Positions 40,601 through 52,231 are shown, counted from the stretch's first letter. The stretch: DNA of 64,000 nucleotides from Pomacea canaliculata (GCF_003073045.1 NC_037593.1:8237525-8301524), one strand, 5' to 3'. Numbers and translations: made by a program. Notes: a model not told the origin generated them from the letters alone.

Positions 40601-43600
40601 ATTTTATCAAGCAAAAACTGAATGTGTTCATGTTATTAAATATTTGGGTATTACAGTGAATATTTCAACTTAGTTTTCAATAGTTTTGAAGGATTTGTAT
40701 GATCAAAGAGTAAAATCTGCTTAACTGATGAAAATAATTAAAAAATTATTAGATGTATTACCAACCGATGTACAATGGCATCATGTAGCTTGAGGGAAAA
40801 AACATATATGCAAGAAAAATAACTCAAATGATTTGGAGACGGAATTCCATTACATGTTTGTGTATGCAAGATTTACTGACAGCAGGGAAACAACTGCTTA
40901 CAAAAATCTCTGTCCAGGAGGTACGATTGTCATACCTCGCAGGATTATCTAGATTCCATGTTTATTTGCAATGTTTGTCATAGATCCTTCGTTGGGAAGG
41001 TGAGATCAATAAAACCTTCACGAAAAAGTATACCTGAATTTCAGTGTATTAAATTGATTTTTAGATTTGGACAGCAGCTGCCAGCTGCTGGCAAAAGGCA
41101 ACATGAAGGATTGCTTACAATATGCTCATTAAATTCTACATAGAGGCCTCTTCTCTCCTGAAATCTCATTGCTTGCCCATATTACTTAGAAAAATAGAGA
41201 AATCTACTTTGTACATATTTCCAAAAAAGCATAGTAACTTCTTTTAAAATTTTTTAAAACAGAAAACTAACTTTATCTACTACAATTTGCATCATTAACT
41301 GAGCATGCATTTTTTCTTTTCTGCCTCAACATTTCGCTAAAGAAGTGCTTTAAAAAATACTCAAACCATGACATCCATACAAAATGAAATTTATCAAGAA
41401 GAAAGTAAACTATATAAACGTTCACACTATTTTAAAACAGCAACTCTGTTATTGATTTCTTATACCCTTCTGCACATCCTACATTCTTTAGGATAAGCAA
41501 TGCTGTTTATGTATTCAGAAGTGAGGTTTTCAAGATAATGAGGTAAGACTATGGATATTTAATTGTCTAAGACACAAGCATTCAATATAAACTAAAAAGC
41601 AAAAGGAACTTTCAAAAGTCAACTTACCATTATCCCTTGAACATATCCTGGAAGATCTGCAGTAAGGGAGTTCTGGTTAAGCCAAAACTCAACAAATGTC
41701 TGGAAAGAAAAGTTGTGTTGGTATTAGAAAAAATATTTAAAAAAAAAAAAAAAAAAAAAAATAAATCAACCAAATCTTAAATATCTGAATTATTATTATT
41801 ATATGATAGCAGACATTTCTTGCAGCTTGAGGCCAATGAATGAGGAACAGAATTTGGATGGATAAGAATTAAGATAAGACTTACAAGCAAACAGATACAT
41901 TCAGCATTAACTTCTTTAGAAGACAATACTGGGGCTTTCAGACACTCAGATAAAATTATTGGGAGTTTTATCTACTCATTACTTTAAAAATAAAATATAC
42001 TTCAATGTTCACATTTTAATTTTATTGTGATTTTTATACTTGAAGTCAAGAAACCCCTTTAACTTTTCACACAGTATTTCTAAGCACATAAAACTGTAAC
42101 TGGGATCTGACAACATGTAGTGAGGGCACATCAGATGTCACATTTTTTTAAAAATAAACTTATGCAATGAAACTTCAGATATAAACTCTTACACTTTCAG
42201 ACTCCAGCTGCAAAATTTTTCCCTTTTTCCGATCCCCTAGGCAAATTTTCTTTACAGGATTTGGATTTCTGTTACATGATTTATGCAGATTTCTATGCCA
42301 TGATGAAAACTGGGTAATTATAAAATTTTCGATCCAGTCTAATGTAAGCATTTTTTTAAAAAAGGACAAACTTATATCCTAAACATTCATTTTCAAAAGT
42401 CATGCGAAATAAAACCGCATTAGTCTAAATGTTAGTGGTATTTTACTAGGAGTTTATGGTCTTATACCTTAATGTACAAGACCAACATATGATGCCAAGC
42501 TTTCTTTTAGTTTTTTTTTCAAAAGTAATCTTTACACAAATTGTGAATTATAACCTGCAGCATGGTCTCAGATCGCCATGTTTCAGCTTCTGTGTTTTCG
42601 AGAACAGGAGAGCTCTGGGCATGTTGCTTTTGAGTTAAGGAGCAGCCAGATTTAAATAAACTTGTTCTCTGGAAGCGAGGTGGAGAAAACGACACATGCC
42701 CTGATGCCTGTCGCCTGCAGGAAAATTTAAGTATATCGTAAATGGCTTTAAATTTTATTTGACAATGTCTATTAATTATACCACTTAAAATTACAAATGA
42801 CAAGTGACATATAATGCAAATATATAAATAGTTCTGACTTAAGGTGCGAAAAAATTTATTTACGTAAATAACCTTTAATGTTTGTAAAAGCTACAGTACT
42901 CAATCTTACCCTGTAACAGGAACCTGGCTCACAGAGCTTCTAACTGGTGCTGGCATATGGGGTAGAGGTTGAAACACCCATTTGCCAAGAGGCAAGAAAG
43001 CCACAAGGTAATCATCAACTAGTATTGGATACAAGAAGTCAAAAAGATTTGGCCACGATGCGCCTGTCTGCTGCCATTGTGGGCTGACCAATGCATATGC
43101 AAAGTGAAACATGTACAGCTCGAAGGAATGTAGGAAGATCATTAAGGAAAATGCATAAAACTATAGTCCTTCAGTTTTTTTTTTACCTTGGTCAAATGCA
43201 CATGGTCTCTTAAAATCATTACTTTCAATGAAGATACAAATCAAGATAAAGTTCACTAACTAGTCAAAGACATCTAAAAGGAACATCAAAATATTGTTAA
43301 CAAAGGATATTGAGTAGCAAAGATGGCACTGCCAGCCCTTGAGCCTGAAGTTTATTAATATAAAACACTGGCACACCTCCTTCTTCTATTGTGCGTCTTG
43401 ATGGATTCTGCAATAAATGTTGAAAGCATCCATGAATGGATACAAAATACACACAAAAAGTAATAATGTTCTTACATACTTCCATAAATGTTCAAACAGG
43501 GACACAGCATCAAAACAGTTAAGAATAAAAAAATAAAAAAACAGGTAAAATTAGCCCCTCATATTAATCATGTAGTCTGTGATACATTTGTCCTAAAAGT

Positions 43601-46303
43601 GCATATGTCTTTAAAAAACTGAGGTCTACATGAATTTGCATTCTAACACAATCATAGGCTGTACATAATAAGTTTTTGCCAGCATTGCTTGTGACACTTA
43701 CAGGAAGGCATTTAAGTGGAAACTCATAAGTGGTGTATGGGTCCATCTGAAGATTGTACACTAAAGTAAGCAGAGGCCCCTCTGGACTAAGCAGATGTCG
43801 AATCTGAACGAATGCTTCACGGTCCTGTATTTTTGAGACTTTATCCAGTCCCCATCCTGGCTCATTCTCAAAACCAAATATGTTTTGAAGAAGAATTGGC
43901 AATACCAACCGCAACTCCTGAAAGGAAAAAATTTTTGTAATGTCCTGGTGAAATGCTGTCAAATGAAAATGTGCTATGTGATATATTGGAAAATAAGCAA
44001 ATGTCTCATTTCTCCATTACACATACATATGTCTGTATTATCTTCTACAAAAAGTAAAAGAAAGAAAAAAAAACACTCAAGGAAACATTAAATTAATTTA
44101 TTAGCAATTGCAACCATCATGCCACGCAGCTCTCAAAGTTTATACTCTTCTGCACCGAAACGAGTTTTCCTATCCAAAATGAAACAATAAACTAAGAACA
44201 AACCATAACCATTTAAAAGATAGCCTAAAAGGATCCAAACAAAGACATAAATTCAAACCTTTGTGCTTGTTCGTTTTATTAGGTCCTCTGTTTCTATGCA
44301 CTTCTGTTGTAAAGGTTTCCCTTGCAGGCTCTGAATCTGATACTGCAGAAAAACAAAATATTTTTGTACAAAACACTCCTTAACTCAGTCTCCAAAAAGC
44401 AAAAGTTTCAAAAGATAGTGTATATATACAGTACTACTTCTGTTACTGATTGCCCAAACTTTTATTCTCCACTTTCATCAAAATTGTCAAATATGTTTCA
44501 TTAGCAGCAAGTGCAAATGCATTATTTTCTCACTTCCTATGTGGAAAATAAAAAGAAGACTTTAAAAACTGCACTGTCTATATGTCTATAAATGCAATAT
44601 CTAAAGATAAATAACATCAATGTCCAGAAGAGGGACAATAACAAACAATTAATGGATATCCCTTGAAAATAATTTTATCAACATACAATACAGTCTTTGT
44701 TTTTACCTATGTGCTTAACCCATTTTTTCCAGAAATTGAAATTTTTGAATTTGTGAATCAATTTCATGCATGTGACCTACAGATATTCAAGAAACAAGAA
44801 TATGAAGAGAAAAAAATTTGTGTTGAAATAACCAAACATGAGGCATAAATGGTTAATTTTAAAAATATTATTTTTACTTTCTTAGCTGGTAAAATCTCCT
44901 TCCATTGTCAAGAACACAAAGCTGACTTTCACGATAATGCAAAAATGTAGCGTGCACAAGCATGCTATGTCTAATGTAAATGTCACCTTCTAAGGTAATG
45001 AAGTTATCAACAGAATGCACACTAGATACTAGTCCTCAACGACCTTCTCTCTAATTTTCCAAAATTTTAACTAAGGCTATAGACCTAAAATGCACCTATT
45101 CTTTTCCGAAATTAAATTGCCCAAACCATTTCTAACAAACTAAGATCAAGGTCAAACAGGAAGATTAGGGCAATAAAAGATTTTGAAGTAGAAGTAGGAG
45201 CTTCTCTCCTTCTACCATCTTTTCCCCAATAGATCAGGTACATACCATCAGTACGCAAGCAGAGCTTTCCAGTGACTGGCCGGAACATTAAAATTTTGAT
45301 CTGCTACCACATTAAGTACAACTGAACAACTATAAATCAAGAAGAACTTTTTCCATGACCAAGCATTCTACTTTATTCTCATTATTTTCTGCCAAATGAC
45401 ATATGAACTGCAAAGATAATGTGAAGGTTCTCCATATTCATTGAGTCTATGTTCTAACAGCATGAAGCATCCTGTTGAGGCCATAACCATAGACCAACAT
45501 ATTTCTAAATTTAAACAGTTGTAGGGCTTAAACAAGTTTTAGTTAAACCAGATTTTGAGAGGTTCTAAGATCAATGCACAACATAATTTTGTAACTGTTT
45601 TAATAAAACGCACTTTTTATAAAACTGTTTTAAACCAGACTTTCATAGAATATTGTCAGCATAAACTAGTGTTGAAACAATGATGCTTACAGAAAAACAG
45701 CAAAAGGTAGATTTTCCCATGCAGCAGGGATAGAACTGTTGGATGGATAGTTTATTTGTAAATTCAAGGCAATAACAAAATTGCATAGTTTTTCATTGTT
45801 TAATATCATCACTGGATCTCTTGTTTGCCTGTATTCACTTAAAGTTCATTTAAGCTGATTCTAACTTTAATATCACGGCTGCACAACCTTCCCTCAGTAG
45901 AGAACGACACTAACTTACCAGCAATCTACAACAGTCACATGCCCCGAGTTCATGATGCTCACTGAATATCAGTCACTTAGCTTTTATCTGCTAAAGAATG
46001 CATGTGGATACACGTCGAAAGCTCCAGTAAGTGCTACATTTTTCCATGAGAAAAAAAAGTTTACTTTTCCATCAGGCCATTATACCACGGACCACCTGTA
46101 TATCTTTTCTTGTGCTCAACTGACGAACGCGGACTATGTATATACTTACAGTTTACTGACTAAGAAATTGATTACATTAATTATAGACTATGCACAATAA
46201 ATTCGTCCCATTTTGCTATATTTAAGCTAATTATCTCGTCATATTCGCTTCATGTGAGTAGAATAACACTTACCATAAGCGAAGACGGTAGATATGCCGC
46301 CAT
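25626..46303 (-). CDS. SMPD4: SMPD4, neutral sphingomyelinase 3
   Basis: Eighteen minus-strand exons, about 823 aa, close to the human length: 46303-46274, 44342-44259, 43917-43702, 43407-43330, 43160-42910, 42714-42555, 41699-41628, 38569-38531, 35071-34875, 32845-32755, 32335-32211, 31322-31199, 30638-30599, 29924-29743, 29029-28832, 27349-27209, 26816-26688, 25940-25626. Family landmarks: FELYMFHFAYAL (about 155), ETWRSETMLQ (about 265), VRLLVKYLHYFAN, LYWFLRHAFDRWPLD, VLETWLSYIQPWRY (about 407-420), DPDMQPICSYENAVLVRLLF (about 690-710). The last exon has two hydrophobic segments (about 780-793 and 799-815), the membrane anchor. The family hydrolyses sphingomyelin to ceramide and sits at the ER, nuclear envelope and Golgi; it lacks the DNase-I-like fold of SMPD1-3-type enzymes. 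Exon 1 encodes only MAAYLPSSLM. Exon 4's donor (GCA|GTGCCA) and exon 8 (13 codons) are the weakest parts. The gene is convergent with SART3. Confidence 0.93.
26992..27158 (-). mobile_element. tRNA-derived SINE copy C in SMPD4 intron 16
   Basis: Reverse complement of the same SINE as 59499-59680. It keeps the body (CCAGCCCTGTAAACAGATGCC on the plus strand), the GTGACAGGCACTAACCGC box-A complement and part of box B. It sits 50 bases from SMPD4 exon 16 and is moderately diverged. Confidence 0.65.
28000..28575. repeat. Probable repeat ending in a TAAGA tract, SMPD4 intron 15
   Basis: The stretch is richer in G+C than its surroundings and ends in (TAAGA)n followed by TAATACTTTATTAATCCCT (28512-28545). 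This is the look of a retroelement 3' terminus. No protein similarity is visible. The left boundary is a guess. Confidence 0.35.
33605..34715 (+). mobile_element. CR1/L2-type LINE, 3' part, in SMPD4 intron 9
   Basis: Antisense to SMPD4. Broken frames show the reverse-transcriptase block before the active site (VLGP-like, then ILFVLYTSPLSDIM), the catalytic YADDTQLSQ near 33705, and downstream LGVIQSLTFHQHISHDCR, LLAGIPKYLLDRLQRIQ and HWLPVVDRIAYKIFTLTYS. The 3' end is the usual GCTATATAAATCCTCATTATTATTATTA. Stops and frameshifts show that it is inactive. Confidence 0.8.
35105..35400 (+). repeat. Dispersed repeat R2, copy in SMPD4 intron 8
   Basis: Blocks such as AAGTCGTTGCCCCAGGGAAC near the left end and TTTGTAACTCTGGAGGCTTT near 35290 recur in order, in diverged form, at 57885-58150. 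The GAAGCAAGGGTAAGTC near 1795 looks like a third fragment. No coding content. The class is not recognised; an old SINE or MITE is possible. Confidence 0.4.
36450..36691. mobile_element. hAT-like MITE with perfect TIRs in SMPD4 intron 8
   Basis: The element 36458-36684 has perfect 16-bp terminal inverted repeats: TAAGGTGACCAGACGT at the left and its reverse complement at the right. ATAAGAT flanks it on both sides (36451-36457 and 36685-36691). If the terminal A is counted in the target, the duplication is the 8-bp AATAAGAT typical of hAT elements. The inside has repeated GCGGGAC blocks and no open frame. GGTGACCAGACGTCCCG ends are common in hAT-type MITEs of animals. Confidence 0.85.
38955..39778 (+). 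mobile_element. CR1/L2-type LINE, 5'-truncated second copy, SMPD4 intron 7
   Basis: This is the same family as 33605-34715: LGVIQSLTFHQHISHVCR, VLSRMEYCNTLLVGIPKYLL, HLICRPSRYEHISPIIHSLH, and the TATATAAATCCTCATTATTATT tail. It starts within the reverse transcriptase, after the YADD box. It is antisense to SMPD4 and disrupted after 39348. Confidence 0.8.
40535..40835 (+). mobile_element. Weak LINE reverse-transcriptase remnant
   Basis: Broken frames give VIKYLGITVN and, after a stop, LKDLYDQRVKSA, then LLDVLPTDVQWHHVA. The order resembles the YLGI-F--A---L---A--A block of non-LTR reverse transcriptases. It is strongly decayed, and the match could be partly chance. Confidence 0.35.
41880..42052 (+). 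repeat. Dispersed repeat R1, copy in SMPD4 intron 6
   Basis: Near-identical to 24530-24690 in the last SART3 intron, in the same plus-strand orientation and so antisense to SMPD4. It shares CAGATACATTCAGCATTAAC at the left and TTTTATACTTGAAGTCAAG at the right, with scattered differences in between. Confidence 0.7.
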
Positions 46304-47270
46304 TTTTGGAATTTTTGTGTGTTAATGAGAGTAGCTTCCCATTACAGATCTTTTTACACGCGTTTTGGTGTTTACTTCTCGCAATGAAAACATCTATAAA
46401 TCAAACTAAACAGATACCTTTCTAAACTCGTTATGAAAGGAAATGCATTAATTAAGATAGCATAACTTATTTCCATGCATAATAATAAAACGTACTGAAT
46501 GCACAAAATATAGATATAAGTAATAGTACGTTTATTCTCGAGCAGTACGTTAATTAGGTTGACATTTCTCAGCGCTTCTACAGTTTGAAAACTTAAATAC
46601 AGACTCTGAACAGAACATAAAAAGCTGGAAGAAAACTCTAGTACTTAAAAATAACAAAATGTGTGAACTTTGTTGTCAATGAAGTCGTAAGTGGTCCAAC
46701 TTGTCTAGGGCACGGCATGCAGCCCATATATCTCGGTCCTTTTACTGCCTTTTAATTTTACCTTCGTGACAAATCAGGTGGCAGCTGCTGGGTGGGCAGG
46801 TCAAAATAAAATAGGCCTGAGATTCGAGGAGGTATTCTCAGTATTTATGGACATTAAAGAAGATATGTTATTCTGCCCTGTTCATTAATATGTAAACGGA
46901 GGCTGGTCGAATGCGGAATTAATCGATTTGACCACTGCCCATATATATATATAGTGGATTCGACCAAAGTCAATTTAATCAGAGTGCAAAGTTATTATTT
47001 AAACATCGCTGAGTCTTCCAAGACGATCACTACTTTGATGCAGTTAGGAAGTAGTGCTTCGGTGATTCGAAGAACAATGCCGAATGGAACCAACAATTCC
47101 TGGCAGGGACACAAGTCAGATCGAAGAGTAGTGTCCATAAAAAAGCGTCATCTTGATCTCCATGGGTGGGGTGGGGCTAACAACCCTGACTTTTGAAAAG
47201 GAAGATGCTACTGAAACTGTGACTGAGAATTCTTTCATTAATGTGCGTACAGACTGACCTGTCATTTCTT
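46304..47270. other. Upstream flank of SMPD4, no gene seen
   Basis: This holds the presumed promoter of SMPD4, whose ATG is at 46303. No TATA box is obvious. Open frames on the plus strand (for example 46954-47196) have no recognisable product or splice support. A short TA tract lies at 46940-46955. Confidence 0.35.
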
Positions 47271-47380
47271 TACAGAGAATTGTATGACCGCCAGCAGCGA
47301 AATCCAGAAGGAAGTTGCTGACATGAAGAAGGAAACCACCAACACCACCAACGCCGAAGTAAGAAAGGAGCTGTTGGAAG
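47271..47380 (+). CDS. Exon candidate, hydrophilic Glu/Lys-rich segment
   Basis: After TTCTTTACAG a frame (phase 1 entry) reads NCMTASSEIQKEVADMKKET and on to RKELLE, ending before GGTACAATG, where G|GTACAA could be a donor. It is strongly hydrophilic, with coiled-coil-like Leu/Val spacing, and is more G+C-rich than its flanks. No partner exon was found on either side, so it may be an exon of an unrecognised gene, a relic, or chance. Confidence 0.25.
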
Positions 47381-47586
47381 GTACAATGTACAAAACAAGC
47401 TAACTTGTACGTATCGTATCGTATCGTAAATGAACAGTTACACACACACACACACACACACACAAAAGAAGCTAGGTACCTGGAATTAGTAAGATTAGAT
47501 CGAAGAAATCAGGAAAATTAGAGACTTAATCATCAGGAGAGACTATGCAATACTATTGAAGAGAAGATGAGCAGCAATCATACTGA

Positions 47587-47891
47587 ACAGAGTGCAGGGC
47601 CGCCGAGAGCCAGCCCGGGCCCCGGTACAGACGACCTCTCCGGGCCCCTTGTACTTGTAATCTTAAATTATTTTCCCAGTATATAATGTATGTTTACAAT
47701 TCTACAGACTTGAAACTCAACTTCTGCATGTGTAATGCTTGGGTGTTCTGTCCTTAGACCTTTCTTTAAAAGAAAAAGAAAAGGAGAAGAAGAAAAAAAA
47801 TCCTCTGACCAAGGCCGGACCCCCTTAACAGCCGCGGGCCCGGGTACATCAGACCCCCCTGTCCCCCCCTCTCGTCAGGCCTGACAGAGGG
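47587..47891. mobile_element. hAT-like MITE with 8-bp target duplication
   Basis: The element 47595-47883 starts CAGGGCCGCCGAGAG and ends CTCTCGTCAGGCCTG, an imperfect inverted repeat. It is flanked by ACAGAGTG (47587-47594) and ACAGAGGG (47884-47891), an 8-bp duplication with one mismatch. GC-rich arms with GGGCCCGGGTACA-type blocks surround an AT-rich centre. No open frame. CAGGG ends with 8-bp duplications fit hAT. Confidence 0.7.
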
Positions 47892-48724
47892 ATAAAAAAG
47901 GTCAGTGTTAAGATTAAATAGACAGCAGGTTCGTTACGGCCAGACTGAAAGGTGCATATATATATATAGAAAGACATATACTTTGATTGTATGCTATAAG
48001 CACTAGCCAATGATAGCGGAGAGGATACAGAAATGTGCTACGAATGGCTTCAAGTGAAGCTTGAGAGGACAACTTGTCTTGATAAAAATGTTCCTGCCTA
48101 TTAAGACTCTAAAATCTACCAAAATCAAATCGCAACTGAGAGGGGTCGTAGTATATATATATAGTAGTCAACCAGCTTGATTTATTTTAGGAACCATGGT
48201 TTCAAGCACAAATAAATTCAAGTCCATAAACTTTAATGTTTCTAATAGCCATATCACAATGGTTTCTTTGTCGTTTTCACTTTGCTTAGTCATGCTTATT
48301 CTTCAATCGTTGCGCCTGACTCAAGATTTATAGGGAAACCAAGTCTCCAGGTAAAAGGAATTGGTCAATACACATGCATGTACTGTGGTAACGAAAACGC
48401 TCTTTTAAAATACCATTTTTAAATTTTTGAATGCGAGTTCCTCAAAACTTCGCAATAAAGCACAAACAGTTGGTCACAAGAATTTTATTTTTTTATTATC
48501 CTGTGACTTCTAGGGGGAAAATGAAACAATCGAGTGATATGTACGCTGCTAAAGAGACAACAATGAACGGGAAGGGGTATGGTCATTTCGACCAAAATCC
48601 ACATCGTTCTGACCAGATGGACCTCCCGCTTGAATCGAATCGACTCAGGCCAAGGCTAAATAAATGCTCGAGAACTTACACCTGTTTCATATTAGCAGGA
48701 CTTCGACATCGTTAGAAGTACTAT
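47892..48724. other. Intergenic, no gene seen
   Basis: TA dinucleotide tracts occur near 47955-47968 and 48152-48164. A CA run (47440-47464) and a GTATC repeat lie just left of the MITE. No exon, RNA gene or protein remnant can be supported. Confidence 0.35.
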
Positions 48725-48889
48725 TTTATGCCGAGCTCGCAACTAAGGCGATATCACGCAAGTCATCCAGCCCTGTAAACAGATGGCACAGAAAGAACAG
48801 CGTGCCCAAGAAGAGAGCTGAACCCAGGACAGTCAACCCTCACTGTATTAGTGACAGGCGGTAATCGTTCAGCCACCGGACCGCCCAAC
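48725..48889 (-). mobile_element. tRNA-derived SINE copy B
   Basis: Reverse complement of the copy at 59499-59680, with the whole tRNA-like head retained. On the plus strand the right end reads GACAGGCGGTAATCGTTCAGC and then CACCGGACCGCCCA, the complement of box A and the 5' start. The body CATCCAGCCCTGTAAACAGA is shared by all copies. Confidence 0.75.
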
Positions 48890-49049
48890 ATATAAAGAGG
48901 AGATCTCTGCTAGATGTCAACGTATGAAGGAGAGAAGACGTTGGAGATGATCATCACTCCGTGTCAGCCTTAAGGGGGAAAAACCAATTTGTAAAGAGTC
49001 AACAAAATACGTAATATATTCACCACGAAACTAAAATAATAAAAAAAAA

Positions 49050-50060
49050 ACCAACCAAATTTCAAGATTTCGGACTACAAGAATTAGACATCAAAGAAAC
49101 ATCTGGGGACATTGATAAAGAATGGTCTAAAATAACACCACTGATCAATAAGACCACTGATGAATTCATTGATTACAGACAGAAGAAGAAGATTGTATTA
49201 CCAGTTAGACTTAAAGATAAATAAAGATAAAAATACTGAAGATAAATTACCAAAAAAAAACAAAAACAAAAACAAAAAAAACAACAACCAAAAAACAAAC
49301 AAAAAAAAAACAACCCAAAACAACCCCCCAAAAAAAAACAAAAAAAAAAAAAAAAAAACTGATGAGAGCCAAGTCAGAGAGGCTGAAGGAAAACCCGACA
49401 AAGACATACAGTGACGCACATAGTGAAGTTATAAGAGTAGTGAAATCTGTAAACATGCTTACATGAACAGTCGTACTAACCAGGCAAAAGGGGCAGCAAA
49501 TAAAGGAGAACTGAGCAACATATACAAATTCACCAGTCAAATGGAACACAATACACCCCAGAAAGGAAGAAATACTAACAAAATTTCAGTCATTGAAAAA
49601 AATGGAAAAGCAAAGCAGTAAGACATGACAATCTCAAGGTATATCTCTTCAAAGCAGACCTATCCATCACAGCCGAAATTCCTCTCTAGGAGAGAATAAT
49701 CAGAATATCAAAGAAAGACCTCAGTGACTGTAACAAATGGAAGGGTGTACTACATTTGCTCATTACCAGCATAAAAAAATAATGCCCCAAATCATATTAC
49801 AATGCATTTCCTAAGCAATAGCTGTTAAGAAAATAACTGGCTGGTTTTAGGAGAAGAATAAGCTGTACAGAGCCTTCTTAACATAATAGAACAGTGCACT
49901 AATTTGCAGAAACAGCTTTTTTTTATCAACTTTGTCAAAAGGCTTTTGACAGCATTCAATGAAACAGCCTTTAGTGCATATTGAGGGTTATTGGTATACT
50001 TCAGCATAAGGTAGAAACCATAAAACGTTTCTACACCAACTTAAATTGTAGTGTGGGACA
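49050..50060 (+). mobile_element. Degenerate LINE with reverse-transcriptase core
   Basis: Broken frames give, in order, DIDKEWSKITPLINKTTDEF (endonuclease-RT linker), DLSDCNKWKGVLHLL (start of the RT, equivalent to SDCNNWRGITLL), GFRRRISCTEP (AGFRKGRSCTD), QKAFDSIQ (EKAFDS) and LRVIGILQHKVETIKRFYTN. Many stops are present and the catalytic aspartate box is not recognisable, so it is dead. An A-rich stretch (49248-49360) interrupts it. Confidence 0.75.
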
Positions 50061-50605
50061 CACTGATATCCTGCGAACACACTATTTCTCTGAACTTCTC
50101 TTCCCTTATGTGCCAGCCAGACAACTACAATCTTCGTCTGACGACCGTCTCCTAACTATTCCTGTCAGCAGAACAACAACATAATTACGGTCACAAAATT
50201 TTTAGTTACTGTACAGCAAAAACAATGGAATTCTCTCACTTTCCATAATCACCACCTACCCACAATTGAATCCTTTAAATGTGCACTGAAAACGCACCTC
50301 TTCCTCAAGTCCACACAATGTTAGTCTCTTTTCTCACCCCAGCTTTTCCGCTTCTTGTCTTCCTTTGCAAAAAGCAAGATACTCCCTATCATTATTCCTT
50401 GGTTTCTCTTTGATTTTTCTGTAGTTATCTTTTAGTGGTCATAAGTACTGCTGGTTATCCTTCCGTCGTTCATATGTTGTTTATTTATTCTTCTGTCCCT
50501 CGATGTTGTCCATGTCTCTTTCTTGGTCTTCAGCGCTAAGGGAATGTTCCTTCCGAGTGTGAGTATACGCTATACAAATCTTGAATTTATTATTATATTA
50601 AAAGA
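50061..50605 (+). mobile_element. CR1/L2-type LINE 3' end
   Basis: The frame reads FSELLFPYVPARQLQSSSDD, then LLTIPVSRTTT. This is the C-terminal P-R-LRSS-LL-IP stretch of CR1/L2-type polyproteins. A degenerate WNSLP-like segment and a tail GCTATACAAATCTTGAATTTATTATTAT follow. It abuts the unrelated LINE on its left and is a separate insertion. Confidence 0.65.
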
Positions 50606-51259
50606 GTTGGAATAATTCCCCAAAGTTCTGGCTATTAAACTGCAACCAACTAGCAACAACTATAAGCACTTTAAGTTGAGCGACTCACTTGCCTGTCTGC
50701 AGATATTGGGAAAACAGCTGTTTGTTTATTGCCAAACTTTTATGATTTTTCTATTGGTATCTTGCTTTTCACGCCATGATTCAAGTGTAGCTTGACGGAA
50801 ATTTTTCTTTAAGAGCAGAATGACTGTATAGTGTCTAGCTCAGAATGTTTTGTGGGTAATGGTTCTTATAACGTGTCTTACAACCCAGAAAAAAGAAAGG
50901 GGAAATGGTTATTATACATATTGTGTGACTCATAATTTGGTTGTTGGTATTCTATGCCTTGTCAACAGTTATCGAAGTCAGTCCTGTAATCAGGTACCAC
51001 AAGCAAAGAAAATTATCATCCAGGAACCAGATATGAGTGCATGCCCCATCCCTTGATCATCACTATCTCAATAATAGAGCAAATGACAATTATTTTTTTA
51101 AATATTTTTTTTGTTTTGTTTGTCAATGCTTAGTATACGATCTTGATTTCGAGATGCAACCTCCTCACCAGCTACTCCCACATTTTAAACTCAAGAAATA
51201 AAGTATTTCAAACTCAAGATTTAAAGCCGAAGCTTGCTCAACTTTTCAAAAATTCTTAC

Positions 51260-51401
51260 CTCTTCCTGAATCATTAAGGACCACCAGTGCATCTAAGAAG
51301 CAACGCTTTTTGCCTTGATGCAGATTCTGAAACAAACGGTGTAATTCATTCTGGAGCTCTGGATTTCTAGTCTTGGCGAAGGAGGAAGAAGTAGAAACCA
51401 T
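51260..51401 (-). CDS. Candidate first coding exon of an unrecognised gene
   Basis: A minus-strand frame from ATG at 51401 encodes 47 codons of mixed, non-repetitive sequence, including NPELQNELHRLFQNLHQG and CFLDALVVL. It ends at AGAG|GTAAGAATT, a strong donor, in phase 1. The frame could be read back to 51434 only with a GTG start, and a stop lies just before that. I could not find the next exon, which should lie at lower coordinates. I do not recognise the family. Confidence 0.35.
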
Positions 51402-52231
51402 GCGAGTCTTCACTGTATGACGATCCCAGGACACATTTTAAGTTTTCTTGAAAAATGTGTCATCTGAACTGAATTATCACAATATAATCATTTTGTACCA
51501 CAGTGTTGTTGCCGTTCAGCATTCTTTGTCTTTTACAGAAAAGTCTTGAACAATAAGAGGATTAGAGAAGTTACTTACCCAAACACTGTTTTCTGTCTGG
51601 ACATTGGTGTATGTATGAATAGAATATTCTTTAGTTTTTCATGGATGTTCTTACAAATTAAGACTATTAGTCTCTTTGTGATGTGAATAGTGTGTTTGCA
51701 AGAATAAGTCTAGCTCGTTAGATATAACGATGGCCATAGCTACAATGATACAAGTAGTATTGTAAAACATTGCTGTAGAGCTACACCTGAATTCTTTTAG
51801 CTGAAAATAATGAAGTTGTTCGATGTTGGGAGGGAATGAATAAACAAAGTTACATAAAGATTTCTTTTTCAGTGTCACCAGCAAAAAAAGTCAAAACAGA
51901 AATCTGTTTCCATGATGTCGATATTCGGCATCTGTGGCTGACACGTTCAACAGCGCCATCTGCCGACAAGCTCCAGAGTATGCATGTACAAGATTAACTC
52001 GTGTGGGAGAAATTGGTTCAATACTTTGATTAGCCTTTGTGAAAAAGCTTTGTTTTCCTTCTTGAAGCATAGTAAAATTGTAGGAAATGGTAGGCTCACA
52101 GTTTTCTGACCAGTTGTGGTCCGATAGAAAGAAAACACCATTTTCTGGACAATATTGGTCAGAGAGAGGACAAGCTTACAATTTTCTGGCAGTCTTGGTC
52201 AAAAAGGAAAAAAAAATGAACCTAGTGGTCG

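Noticed and set aside
49160-49414. Open frame of Lys/Asn/Gln runs
   Set aside because: It is translated from an A-rich tract inside a dead LINE.
51402-51434. Extension of the orphan exon to a start at 51434
   Set aside because: That start would be GTG, and an in-frame TAA lies just upstream, so the ATG at 51401 is preferred.
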